From Rutstroemia sp. NJR-2017a BVV2 (Eukaryota; Ascomycota; Leotiomycetes; Helotiales; Rutstroemiaceae): a stretch of 64,000 nt of DNA. Both the position numbers and the translations under genes were made by a program. Of this stretch, positions 21,201 to 31,050 are shown one piece after another. Below the pieces are notes generated by a model. It was not told where the DNA came from. It worked only from the letters and a program-made list of their open reading frames with translations, and searched no databases. Numbering within the stretch: the first letter of the stretch is position 1; every line of letters begins with the position of its first letter. The stretch is from contig NJPS01000046.1 in the NCBI GenBank assembly GCA_002946415.1, positions 2,170,001 through 2,234,000 of the forward strand, in the 5' to 3' direction.

Positions 21201-21934
21201 TTGTTTCGACTACCGTTTGCCCAGTGACTGAGTCTTCTCAAGCCTCACAAACTGTTATCTCTAGTTCGATCACCTTGAGCACTAGTACCGGAAGTGCGCC
21301 AGTCATATTGCCAGGTTCGTCAACGATTGGAGGAGTCACCACTAGCCAGAGCCCTCAAGGAGCATCTGCTTCTTCAAGCCTAGCAAACCCCAGCAGCAGC
21401 CAAAGCGCCCAAGGAATCTACAACTCCCAATCCTCAGCAGCTGCTAGCAATAGTGAGAGCCCTGTGGCCTCTTCTGCACAGAAGTCCACTATTCTCTCAA
21501 CTCTTACCGTGGTACCAGAACCCTCTATTCCTGCTTCTGCCGCCACTAGCACTCTCAGTGCCTCCGATATTCCTTCTGGATCTTCTTCGCCAGCTACTAG
21601 TAACGTCGTTCTACCAAGCCCCACTGCGGCGTATTCCCAAGGCTTCAACTCTAGCTCAATCTTCGTCGGTGGAGCAAGTGTATCCAGTGCTCTTAGCTCG
21701 AGCTCAGTATTATACCCAGCTGGCAGCACTGCTAGTCAATACTTGTCGGGCGCGTCTCTCGCTACAAGCGCCTCTCAATCTAGCAGCACCTCACTTTTGG
21801 GTGTCTCTCAACCGAGCAGCACCACTACTAGCTCCGAGCCAGCACTATTTACTGGTGTTGCGGCATCCATGAAGTGGGCGCCGGCTTCGATCTTCGGATC
21901 ATTCTTCACGGTTATGATGGTTATGCTTCTGTAG
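18215..21934 (+). CDS. Ser/Thr-rich GPI-type cell-surface (adhesin-like) protein
   Basis: Intronless, 1239 residues, predicted secreted and wall- or membrane-anchored. The ATG at 18215 opens a signal peptide (MGRFFAGGLVLFASLAQSG). Two related Cys-rich modules follow, about 18430-18750 and 19290-19630. Each has spaced Cys pairs (FGTCQDGIYSVG..YFQRYC and ICSDSVWSLSGG..YYSQKC) and ends TNPC, resembling apple/PAN-like modules of fungal surface proteins. A low-complexity Ser/Ala/Thr stalk then contains a minisatellite. Next are three 46-residue repeats at 20501-20638, 20846-20983 and 21089-21226, each TTST.F.TRT.T.TACP...NCPA with TTET...STTVCPV. The C-terminus has a hydrophobic tail (SIFGSFFTVMMVMLL) fitting a GPI attachment signal. 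Function in adhesion or wall organisation is inference. Long antisense frames here are shadows of the Ser codons. Confidence 0.82.
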   Translation: MGRFFAGGLVLFASLAQSGARATSVLISSQAAPTPSAGDGVGQSVVTVTSSYASTYTNIVTITSSALQTTTTCTPSAFAFGTCQDGIYSVGTKYFQRYCTGVSIAGGDSTYILHGAAQIQACAVYCNAIATRCSGFNFNTAAQACTVLAGQSLYTTSVAAALTPAVLAYTTNPCIATVTDVETQYSTQILSSDFVTVYESTITTSIPIPDVTSSVPDSTVSVPAASTSTQDDSTPTAAPTSSIIPDISSTTSDISSTTSDISSSAAPSSVVDISSIIPDSTPIAAPTSSAASTPSPIDTSSIVSVTSSSILSSASVSTSQSAAPQQTISPSEVTVTSTYASTVTNTIVTTYPVITTTATCVAGTKVPSGTICSDSVWSLSGGNYYSQKCSASLVGGTVIRAYVEPVGAAGTSICVSFCNALNNLRTAASSCNGIVFSTVNALYQCFLQNGPVTPVPAPASVFAVAQFTNNPCVSTVSSSTVETLYDTATVPYEVTYTVTVSTSTLASSEEPSSTSFSTSLDSSSAAPSSSDSSSAAATTSSSSSDSSSAAATSSIETSSAAPSSSDSSSAAATTSSSSLDSSSAAATSSIETSSAAPSSSDSSSAAPSSSDSSSAAATTSSSSSDSSSAAATSSTEPPPATPSSLDSSSAAATSSTETSPATTISSSEVPPTLTTSSIDTSSAVASSSEIASSSGAAASSSTILVTAPFPTSGSPLPSSISISAPYTNLSIAVSTPFMNSTSILTSVISSQVSVPSSLDSQLTTSTIFTTRTATITACPSSIPNCPASSQTTFLTTETIILSTTVCPVSQVTTPAQTSSNVASSQAEGISASSAASSSAPLTPTSSEGASSAISSVVQATSTPSQASSSIVSSDIQFTTSTVFSTRTTTVTACPRSVTNCPARSQTTFLTTETLIVSTTVCPVTESSPISQPVATSTGAVSTVESSGEIISQTSEIQYTTSTVLSTRTATVTACSGGLSNCPATAQSTFVTTETLVVSTTVCPVTESSQASQTVISSSITLSTSTGSAPVILPGSSTIGGVTTSQSPQGASASSSLANPSSSQSAQGIYNSQSSAAASNSESPVASSAQKSTILSTLTVVPEPSIPASAATSTLSASDIPSGSSSPATSNVVLPSPTAAYSQGFNSSSIFVGGASVSSALSSSSVLYPAGSTASQYLSGASLATSASQSSSTSLLGVSQPSSTTTSSEPALFTGVAASMKWAPASIFGSFFTVMMVMLL
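19795..20200 (+). repeat. In-frame 105-bp / 30-bp minisatellite in surface protein
   Basis: The stalk of the surface protein repeats SSAAPSSSDSS and SSAAATTSSSS units. The sequence GGCGGCTGCTACCACCTCC starts near 19816, 19921 and 20056. The first two copies are 105 bp apart and the next 135 bp, the latter equal to one unit plus an extra 30-bp subunit. Lengths are multiples of three, so copy-number change keeps the frame. Confidence 0.8.
20501..21226 (+). repeat. Three 138-bp protein repeats (Cys-containing)
   Basis: Three diverged 138-bp copies at 20501-20638, 20846-20983 and 21089-21226 encode 46-residue modules with three conserved cysteines (TACP or TACS, NCPA, TVCPV). They are separated by non-repeated Ser/Thr-rich linkers of 207 and 105 bp. 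Divergence among copies points to an older duplication than the stalk minisatellite. Confidence 0.75.
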
Positions 21935-22297
21935 ATATGATGTATGTATTTTTGTATTTTATTAGCGATTAGATGAGATGATATGAGGTGAGATGGAAAA
22001 ATATCTGGGAAATGTAAATAAAGAACAAAAATTTAGATAAATAAATAATTAGTAGTACATAATCAAAATGTTATTTCTATTCATAACGAGCAAACCTGCA
22101 TGCCATCTATATATACAGAATCGAGATATGAGAACACAAAGTAGTTGCAGGTCAACTTCTTACTATCATATTGGTGCTGCAACTGACTTGTCAATGTCCG
22201 AATTGCACTTAGACACACAAATCTTTATCCTTTCTCAAAGACAAGCCAGACAAGATCCTAGTGCGAGCCATATAATAGTTTCCACTCGTGTTAAATT
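21935..22297. other. Convergent 3' region
   Basis: 363 bp between the convergent surface-protein and transporter genes. AT-rich with an AATAAA at about 22018 shortly after the surface-protein stop; probably shared 3' UTR/polyadenylation sequence. Confidence 0.45.
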
Positions 22298-24037
22298 CTA
22301 CAGCGCAAATCTAAACCCCGGATGATCATCCCCCATATTCCCCAGCTCCTCCTTCTCCTCCCCCCTGTACCTATAATCCCTCTCCCCCGCATCCCTCAAC
22401 TTATTCTCCCTCCTCAGTCCCAAGAAGAACGTTACACACATACATCCACATAAGAGCAGCATAGCCAAAGACGTGCCGTAACCCACAGGATAAAGCGGTG
22501 CCTGATTCGTGATGAATATATTGGACGCTACGAGACCACCGCAGCTACCAAGTCCGATCTGTACGGCGGACGTTATGGACCGTTTATAATGGCCGGAAGT
22601 ATTCTGCGTATCTTAGTGTTAGGTAAAATTAAGGTTTATGAAAACGGACCGAGAAAGATAGGGGTAAGCGTACGTTGGCAAGCCAAGCCCATGTAACGGG
22701 TTGGGTGATGTATCCCCCGCTCACGATGAAGAAACAGGCCATGTACTTAACACCGGTGGTGACGTGTGTTTGACATAAAAGAATAATATAACCAGTCGTG
22801 CCGACGATGATGCCTATGATGGTGAACAAGAACCGGTGCTGGAAATGATCCGTTAGACGGGCTGTCAAAAGGGCCTACAATGATTGATTGAAAAGTCAGC
22901 CGTCCAAGCTCTCCATTCCCGAAACTTGTAGGAAACCCAAACGACATACCAGAACAGCAGCCACACAAAATATAGGGATACTTCTAACTTGGCTTGTAAT
23001 TGCCGTGTACCCCATCTCATGCAAAATGGTTGGAATAAAGAAGCTAGTCGCATACCCCGTATTCACTACCCCAAAGTACATAAGCGCTCCAACCCATATC
23101 TTCCAATCCCCTAATATTCTCTTCAATGATTTCCTATTCAATTTATCAAGTCTTCCAATCTCTTCACCGTCAACCCCGGTATCACTCGACAGACGCTGAA
23201 GAACCAAGGCTCGTTCATGCGGGGTAAGAAAGCTTGCAGATTCGGGCCAATCTGCTATCATTCCGAAAGCTTTGAGGGAAACTACCAACACAATGGTAAG
23301 GAGTCCTTCAATGATGAAGATCCACCTCCATCCCTTGTACCCACCAACTCCATCCATGTGAGCGAGCGCGTAAGCAAATAATCCACCGAACGCACCAGCT
23401 AAGATACTTGCTGCGAAAAAGACACTTAGTCGCCATTGCAGTTCGTATCTTTTGTAGTACATGCTTATGAGGTAGACCGCACCGGGCGAGAAGCCAGCTT
23501 CGAACAGACCGAGGAGGAATCGTAGCCCGACGAGGGCCGCATGGGTGTGTACGAGTCCTTGACAAACGGTTATTATTCCCCATGAGGTCATGATGAATGT
23601 GATCCAAGTTGAAGGGGAGAGACGGCGGAGTATGAGGTTGGAAGGGACCTCGAATAGGATGTATCTGTGCAGGACAGTGAGCTGAGGACCTGCAATTACT
23701 GGAGCAATACTTGAGGAACTAATCATAAGTCTTACGGAGGGAAGAATATCAACAATGCGATATTGTAATCATTTCCTTCCATTTTTAATTCCTGGGTCAT
23801 TCCTTGAATCTTCGCGTTTCCGATATTGACACGGTCAAGAAATGCAAGAAGAAATAGAATCGTGAGCGGAATAACGACATGGATGTCGAGTTTCCGGAGA
23901 AGGGATTTTTCAATAGCAGAATCAATTGGTAGCGGTGGATTGGGTCTCGAAGAGTCGGTATCTACAATGTCTATATTTGTATTGGATAGTTTCTCTTCAT
24001 CCACAGAAGAGATGGGAGGATTAGATGGAGAAGACAT
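22298..24037 (-). CDS. MFS transporter, allantoate permease/anion:cation symporter type
   Basis: Plasma-membrane proton-coupled transporter of the Dal5/Tna1-like ACS family, about 507 residues; typical substrates are organic anions such as nicotinate, pantothenate or allantoate. Exons 24037-23736, 23664-22950, 22874-22674, 22603-22298 with introns of 70-75 bp, all in phase. The first helix contains LFLLAFLDRVNIGNAK, a hallmark of the family, followed by FFPPYILFEVPSNLILRR across intron 1, then GLFEAGFSPGAVYLISMYYKR, FGGLFAYAL and GWRWIFIIEGLLT. The second half has MYFGVVNTGYATSFFIPTIL and the late NTSGHYKRSITSAVQIGLGS motif across intron 3. The ATG at 24037 is chosen because the three upstream codons start at GTG. 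Convergent with the surface protein. Confidence 0.87.
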
Positions 24038-26128
24038 CGCGACCACGTAGGAACTAGAAAGTCAAACCAAATTCACTCTGGACGTGTACATTAAGTTAGC
24101 TATTTATTCTATGGTGAAAGCTAGGTGATCGCCAATAGTCGAGAAACACCAGGGCAAGTACAGTCAACATAGTGCATGGTGAAATGCTATTCGTGAACGA
24201 GACACTCCATGCAGGACTTGGCTCTGCATAGGTATGCTCATTATTTGCTGGATGGATGGATGGCTTGATTGACTGGACGTTGAATGCGGGGTAATCATAC
24301 CCTACCTACGTAAGCTTCGTCGTGGTTTCACTGCTTGATCCAACGGTAGTCCATTTAAGTTGCGGTAGATGCGAAAACCATGAATGGACTTTCGAATAGA
24401 TCAATGGAATAATTTTTTTCGTACTCGCCATAGGTTGCCTGATATCTTGTTGTATATGGTGAGATTTAAATGTATGTCGCGAAGTTGTGGTGCCACTCCT
24501 GGCATTTGCGCGGCTATGTATCTCTCCGTACCAATATGTTTTCCGTGTTAAGGCTCATTTATCACACAGCAGTCATAAGCCCAGCGCGTAAGATCTTGTT
24601 GTATCCGAGATTTGTTTTCTTATACGAGAACAGGGCCTCGTAGACACATAGGTGATCACTAAGTGTTCACCCCACTGTCTCTCTTTTGTCCTCATGTTGC
24701 TGGCAAGCCTGGAGTAAGTCTCTGGCAGCATTTTCGTGAAGAATTCCATAGGGAGAAATCTGAAGTTGAAGTGCGCAGATGGAAAATGCAATGTTGGTTG
24801 TGCAGCTTATGCTTGCGGACTGTGACGTACGGGGCTGGATAGGTTGACAGTGTGTCAAGGTCTTTGACACAGTGAGTCGGTTGAAAGATCGTATCGAGAA
24901 TGAGGTGAAAGAATTAAGAGCTGGTAGCTATCAATGTCAATCCCGCACATAGTTTGTCAAGCGCATTGCGAGAATATAGGAATGCTAAGAGAGCAAGTGG
25001 TTCCACTCCAACGGCTGTAGAATCCTACAACGGTGTCATCCTATAGGTCGCTGCATTGTCTGAGCTGAACTTGTGAATAGAGAGCGGTATGTTCTCCCGT
25101 AATAATTGTGTCTCGCCATTCATTGTTGCTAAGGCTAAACATTCATCGACATCCCTTGTTCTAGGACGTAATAAGTTAGCAAGTCTTGCCACTCATAATG
25201 TAAAATCGACGATGTACAACTTGCATGCTCTTGCTTTGTGGCCATTTGTACTTCCACTTCATTCTCCACTGCCGGACCTTCACAGGACTTTGTGGCCATT
25301 TGTATTTCTGCATTGTTCTCGGTCCACGGAAGTCCAAACACACTCGAGCTTAACAGGAAGGATATCAAAACTTTGAGAGAATGTCTGACGGCACCATAAC
25401 TGTAGTAGACACTCGGAGGGAGACATGTGTGGCGAGGGGAGCCATTGAGGACCTGAGGTTGACGACGAAGGTAAGAGTAAAGTCAAGAAATTGTGGAAAA
25501 AGACCAGACGTCAAACTTTGAGCTGATCCCGAGCTCGCCACAGATAAGCTTAACATCAAATGACTGTTTCTTGACCAGCATGATCTAATGATAGTAAACT
25601 CTGGATACTCACGGCTACTAAGCCGATCCTACACTAGGAGAATAGCCTCGTCTGCCGAACCTCCCTCGCCCCTTTTCGATTTACCCGATTTTATCCAAAA
25701 ACCCAAAGTTCCACACTCACATATATCCGCTCCATAAGCTCTGAACTATGAATTCCGGCTCATACCAACACATAGGCAATTGGTCTTCCTCTTACCGTAT
25801 AAATGCGGGGTGCATATTAAAGTTCCATGCACCCCAGAGAGCTTGGCGACGTGTGACTGAGAAAGCTTCTTCTTGGTAGATTGGAGCAATTTATATTCCT
25901 TTCATAGGGTGCGGCCACTTTTGGAATCTCGTCTTCTCACTTGCTGTCGGGTATATGGCCGTGTAAATATGACTCGGTTTTCATCTATCGAGATAGCAGC
26001 GTTGCATTAGCTATTTTGCCACGGCTATGAGACGCGGTATTGGGTCCAGAGGGAAGGGATATGGATATAAGTAGATGGATACGACCATGAAATGGAATTC
26101 TTCTCGCAAGCATCATTGACCAGTCAAA
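24038..26128. other. Intergenic 2.1 kb upstream of xylanase
   Basis: No gene supported. A roughly 54-bp imperfect direct repeat (CTTTGTGGCCATTTGTA at 25234 and 25288) lies inside meaningless frames. The 3' end is the xylanase promoter (separate entry). Confidence 0.4.
25797..26070 (+). promoter_or_regulatory. Xylanase promoter with CreA-type sites and TATA box
   Basis: GCGGGG at 25805-25810 and CCCCAG (CTGGGG on the other strand) at 25832-25837 fit the SYGGRG consensus of the carbon-catabolite repressor CreA. A TATAAG-like box lies near 26064, some 60 bp before the ATG; another TATAAA lies at about 25799. No GGCTAA XlnR site was seen close by. Sites were read by eye and short motifs occur by chance. 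Confidence 0.3.
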
Positions 26129-27245
<1,117 letters not shown>

Positions 27246-27822
27246 GCGGAGGTTTAGGTGGCGGGAAACCTCTCAAGGTCAAGTCAAAAAGAGGATGAAC
27301 CGTCGACTTTGCGCTTGGATTTACGACCGTGGTGTGAATTTCCGAGATCTTCATGTACTGTAGTGAAATTAGAAGTTCGAAGTTGTCTGTCCCGTTTTAG
27401 ACCTATGTGCTTTACCACAGCACCCTATATCCGAAAAATACCAATAAGGCTGTCCTGCGAAAGAGATGTCGATTTAGCATAAATATTAGATGCACTTTAA
27501 AGGTCTAAAATAACTCAGAGTTGTATTGTTCTTTAGGCTGGACTTGAAGCTCTTTTATTAGCCAGGTTTTAGGCTGATGTCTCAAATATCAATTTTATAG
27601 CAGCAGAAGCTTGGTACAACGTCTTTATCTAACAGTTACGCCACTCCTGAAAGAGTGACAATTGTGGCTTATGTACTTTCGTTGTGGGGTTCCTTCCACG
27701 TATTCTATGTCATGCATCATGAGCTCCCTCTCAATCGAACCTAACAAGACTCTGAGAGAACACTTGGTTACATCCATCATCCCGTACATTGTAGGCTACA
27801 ATATACCACCAAAGTACATGTA
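27246..27822. other. Convergent 3' region, nothing recognised
   Basis: Between the xylanase and the alcohol dehydrogenase stop codons. AT-rich, no frame of interest. Confidence 0.45.
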
Positions 27823-29058
27823 TTAATGTTCCGGCTCGAAGATCACCTTATGTACCTGCATCTTATTAAAGATATCGTAACCTTCAATAGCCTGACTCAT
27901 CGGCATGATCTTGTCCGTCATAAAACTACCCAAAGTTAGCAAATATTCCCAAAAGACCCAAAAGGCAGCTTACTCAAGTTTATGCTGATTCTTCTTCAAC
28001 ACCTCTAACGCATGAGGAAAAACACTTCGAACCGGACACCTCCCCATCTGGATCTTCAGATTCTTTCCGTATCCCTCTGTTCCCGTCCACGGTATCTCAT
28101 CCTGATGTACACCTATATATGGTTAGCCAGAATCCTTCCCCTTCCTTTCCCAAACCCGAAGCTCACGTACCAAAACTCGAAATATTCCCAAACGGCCTCA
28201 ACAAATCAAACCCCGTCCTCAGCGCATCAGCGTGCCCCACTCCCTCAATCACACAATCCGCCCCTCTCCCATTACTCAACTCCTTCACCCTCTTAACCAA
28301 GCCCTCCCTATCCGTCTGATCATTCCACGGCTCCGCGCCCAACTCCTTCGCCAGCTGCAGCCGGCTCTCCACACGATCCACCGCAAGGACCACTTTCGGC
28401 TTGTACTCCAGCGCATTGATCAATGCGCATAGTCCCACTGGTCCGCATCCGATCAGCACAACTACACTCTCGCTGATGGTCGACGCGGAGAATCCTTCGA
28501 AGGCGTTTTTTGCGGCGAAATAGCCGGTGGGGAAGATATCTGCCATCAAGACTAGTTTCTTCTCCTCGATTCCCTCGGGTGCTTTCACGGCTGTGGAGTC
28601 TGCGAGCGGGACCCGCATGTACTCGGCTTGCCCGCCGTCGAGGAGGGGACAGCCGAAGAGGACACACTTTTCACAGCGTGATGAGTAGCCTCTGATGCAG
28701 TAGAAACATTCCCCGCAAGAGGCTGTGAAAGGCATCACAACCCTGTCGCCCTTTTTGTGGTTCTTGACCTCAGACCCTAACTCTACGATCTCCCCCGTCG
28801 TTTCATGGCCCATAATGAAACCCGTCTTCGACGGCTGATGGCCGCGGAATACATGAAGTTCGCTGAAAGGAAACATCAGTCGGAATCCATCCACCCCACA
28901 ACAAGATGTATGCACGCGACTTACCTCCCACACAGCGCCGAGTATCGCACCTTAATAATAATATCCGTCTGGTCGACAATCTTCGGAACCGGGCGATCCT
29001 CAACTCTAACGTCGAGTTTACCGTGGAAGACCACAGCTTTCATTGTTTCTTTTGCCAT
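27823..29058 (-). CDS. Zinc-dependent alcohol dehydrogenase (MDR family)
   Basis: NAD(P)-dependent medium-chain dehydrogenase, 355 residues, probably cytosolic. Exons 29058-28925, 28862-28171, 28112-27974, 27925-27823, introns 48-62 bp, all in phase. Catalytic zinc ligands: Cys43 in YSALCGSELH (split over intron 1) and the GHE of GFIMGHETTGEIVELG near 64. Structural zinc: Cys94/97/100/108 in SCGECFYC...RC. Rossmann loop GCGPVGLCALINAL. The C-terminal GRCPVRSVFPHALEVLKKNQ and DKIMPMSQAIEGYDIF complete the fold. Closest groups are glutathione-independent formaldehyde dehydrogenase-like and other zinc ADHs; sequence alone does not give the substrate. It is divergent from a lactonase and close to a succinate-semialdehyde dehydrogenase, so gamma-hydroxybutyrate oxidation is a reasonable inference. 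A second in-frame ATG lies 15 bp downstream. Confidence 0.88.
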
Positions 29059-29584
29059 GTTTGTTTGTTGCTTGCTTTCTTTCAATGCAACTCTAATCAA
29101 TCTATTAATGCAACAATAACACGAAACTTCTTGGAAAATCTACGGGTGGGCCGGGGAAGTACTCTATGAAGAAACCAGATAGCGTAATTAGCACATGTGG
29201 AAATACCGAGGGATCTCAAAGGAGATGCTGTGATTGGCTTGAGCACAGAATGCGGGGTGGTTAAAGAGGGGTAGCCCGCGTCTCTGACGTGGGTGTGCTT
29301 GGAGATTGTGGCCACTTAGATTGAGTGTTGCGAAATTTAAACGATAGGTTTGAACTCACCTGGTAGTCTTACAAGTAACAGGAGTCTGTGTTGGATGAAC
29401 TAATGTAGACTCCGTTTGTGCGAGGTAGTGTATGCTGGTACGCAGTTAAGCTCTGACTGCAGGGACCTGGGATGTACAGTGGGGGTTGAGAATAAGTTCT
29501 CGTCGATTCATTTTATTTCCTCCTGTAAGAAAACAATAATCCAAGAATTAATAAAACCACAACCGATATCGCCGGCTCACCAAA
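29059..29584. promoter_or_regulatory. Bidirectional promoter, ADH / lactonase
   Basis: 526 bp separates the divergent start codons of the alcohol dehydrogenase and the lactonase, a layout that allows co-regulation. An inverted CCAAT (ATTGG at 29233-29237) lies near the middle. No operator was identified. Confidence 0.4.
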
Positions 29585-30689
29585 ATGGCAGGAATCCAAA
29601 AAGCCCTCGACACCGGTGCCGTTCCCGGGCACATCTCCAACGTCTGCCCTCCCGGAACCCGCGCTTATCTCCTCGAACTCGGGTGGTTAGAATGCGACGA
29701 AGGATTCGTAACTCGCGGGGGAAACAGCTCAGTGAAGTCCACCGAAGGACAGTCATTCGTTAACAAGCGAAGAGAACTGCCCATGTACAGCGTATTGATT
29801 GATCATCCGCACGAAGGAGTGATCTTATGGGAAACCGGTTCTGGGGTCGATTATCCCACTGTCTGGGGTCCGCAGCTCGCCGACGTGTTTGCGAGAGTGA
29901 AGTATGACCCGAAACATGAATTAAAAGCGGCGGTTGAAGCTACGGGGCATAAGTTGGAGGACGTGAAGAAAATGTGAGGAGTGTGATTGTATTATATTGC
30001 AGGATTATACTGATACGTCGACTCACTAGTATTCTGGGACACATGCATCTGGATCATGCGGGAGGACTGGATCAGTTTCTCGATCGGAAGGATGTAGAGA
30101 TCTGGGTGCATGATAAAGAACTGCGTTCCGCATTTTGGTCAGTTGCTACGGGCGCCGATGTTGGTGTGTATCTGCAACATTACATGGACGTGAGTGAAGC
30201 CCGTACTACATACACTGGACACATGCTAAAAGGATGAAGGTGTCCCTAAACTGGAAGACCTTCGACGATAGAACAGTAGACTTCTGTCAGGGGATTACGC
30301 TGCATCATCTCCCGGGTCATACTGATGGTTTGATCGGGATGCAACTCAATCTTCCCGAGAGCGGAGCTTTCTTCTTCATTAGTGATCATTGCCATGTTAT
30401 TGAAAATGTAAGTCTAGAGCAGAGAAACCATGTCGTCTGCACAGCTAACATGCCGTCTAGTGGAGAGATGGTGTACCACAAGGTTGGCTCGCACGGTAAG
30501 ATCACGGATCCTTACCTTACGCCTATCACAGCTAACATTCTCAGTGACCATCCCGCATGGTTTCAAAGCACTCAAAGGTTGAAGAGACTAGAAGCTACCA
30601 CAAGAGGTCGAATAATTCCAGGCCATGACAAGGAAACTTTCCTACAGCTCCAAGGAGAGATTAATGATGGAAAGGGCTATTTGTGTTAG
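29585..30689 (+). CDS. Metallo-beta-lactamase-fold lactonase (AHL/gamma-lactone type)
   Basis: Predicted dinuclear-zinc lactone hydrolase of the AttM/AiiA type, which opens gamma-butyrolactone or N-acyl-homoserine lactone rings; 298 residues, cytosolic. Exons 29585-29973, 30030-30189, 30240-30407, 30461-30495, 30545-30689, all GT-AG and in phase, including a 35-nt exon 4. The zinc signature HMHLDH (residues 133-138, in GHMHLDHAGGLDQF) is followed by LPGHTDG, FISDHCH and IIPGHDKE, supplying the remaining His and Asp ligands. The N-terminal half has YLLELGWLECDEGF and SVLIDHPHEGVILWETG, typical of AHL lactonases. No signal peptide. Whether the substrate is an AHL, gamma-butyrolactone or a gamma-lactam cannot be decided here; the neighbouring dehydrogenases favour a gamma-lactone or GABA-like route. 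Confidence 0.88.
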
Positions 30690-31050
30690 CACCGGTCGAT
30701 AGACATCCCAGAAGGCTGTAGAATATCGTGTAGATTTTGTCGTTTTATCTAGCACAATATATCATTTGAACGGGTTCAAATACTCTTAATGGCCTATATC
30801 TCACCCAGCAGTACTTGGGGGAGCACCCCCTCCCAGCACTGATTCAATGTAGCAAATACCCCGCACCAATTACCCCACAATCATAAGACCAACACAAATA
30901 CCAAACTCTTTCCTTCGTCCCCAAATCAAGAATGGTAACAGTACCACCTGGTACGAATTGTTTATCTCACACATCTTCCTTGATATCTATCAGTTCTTTA
31001 AAAGACAGCGTCCCAAGTAGAATACCAAGCATATCGCAATCCTCTCCATA
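30690..31050. other. Short intergenic, lactonase / SSADH
   Basis: 361 bp between two genes on the same strand: lactonase 3' UTR and SSADH promoter. No other feature seen. Confidence 0.4.
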
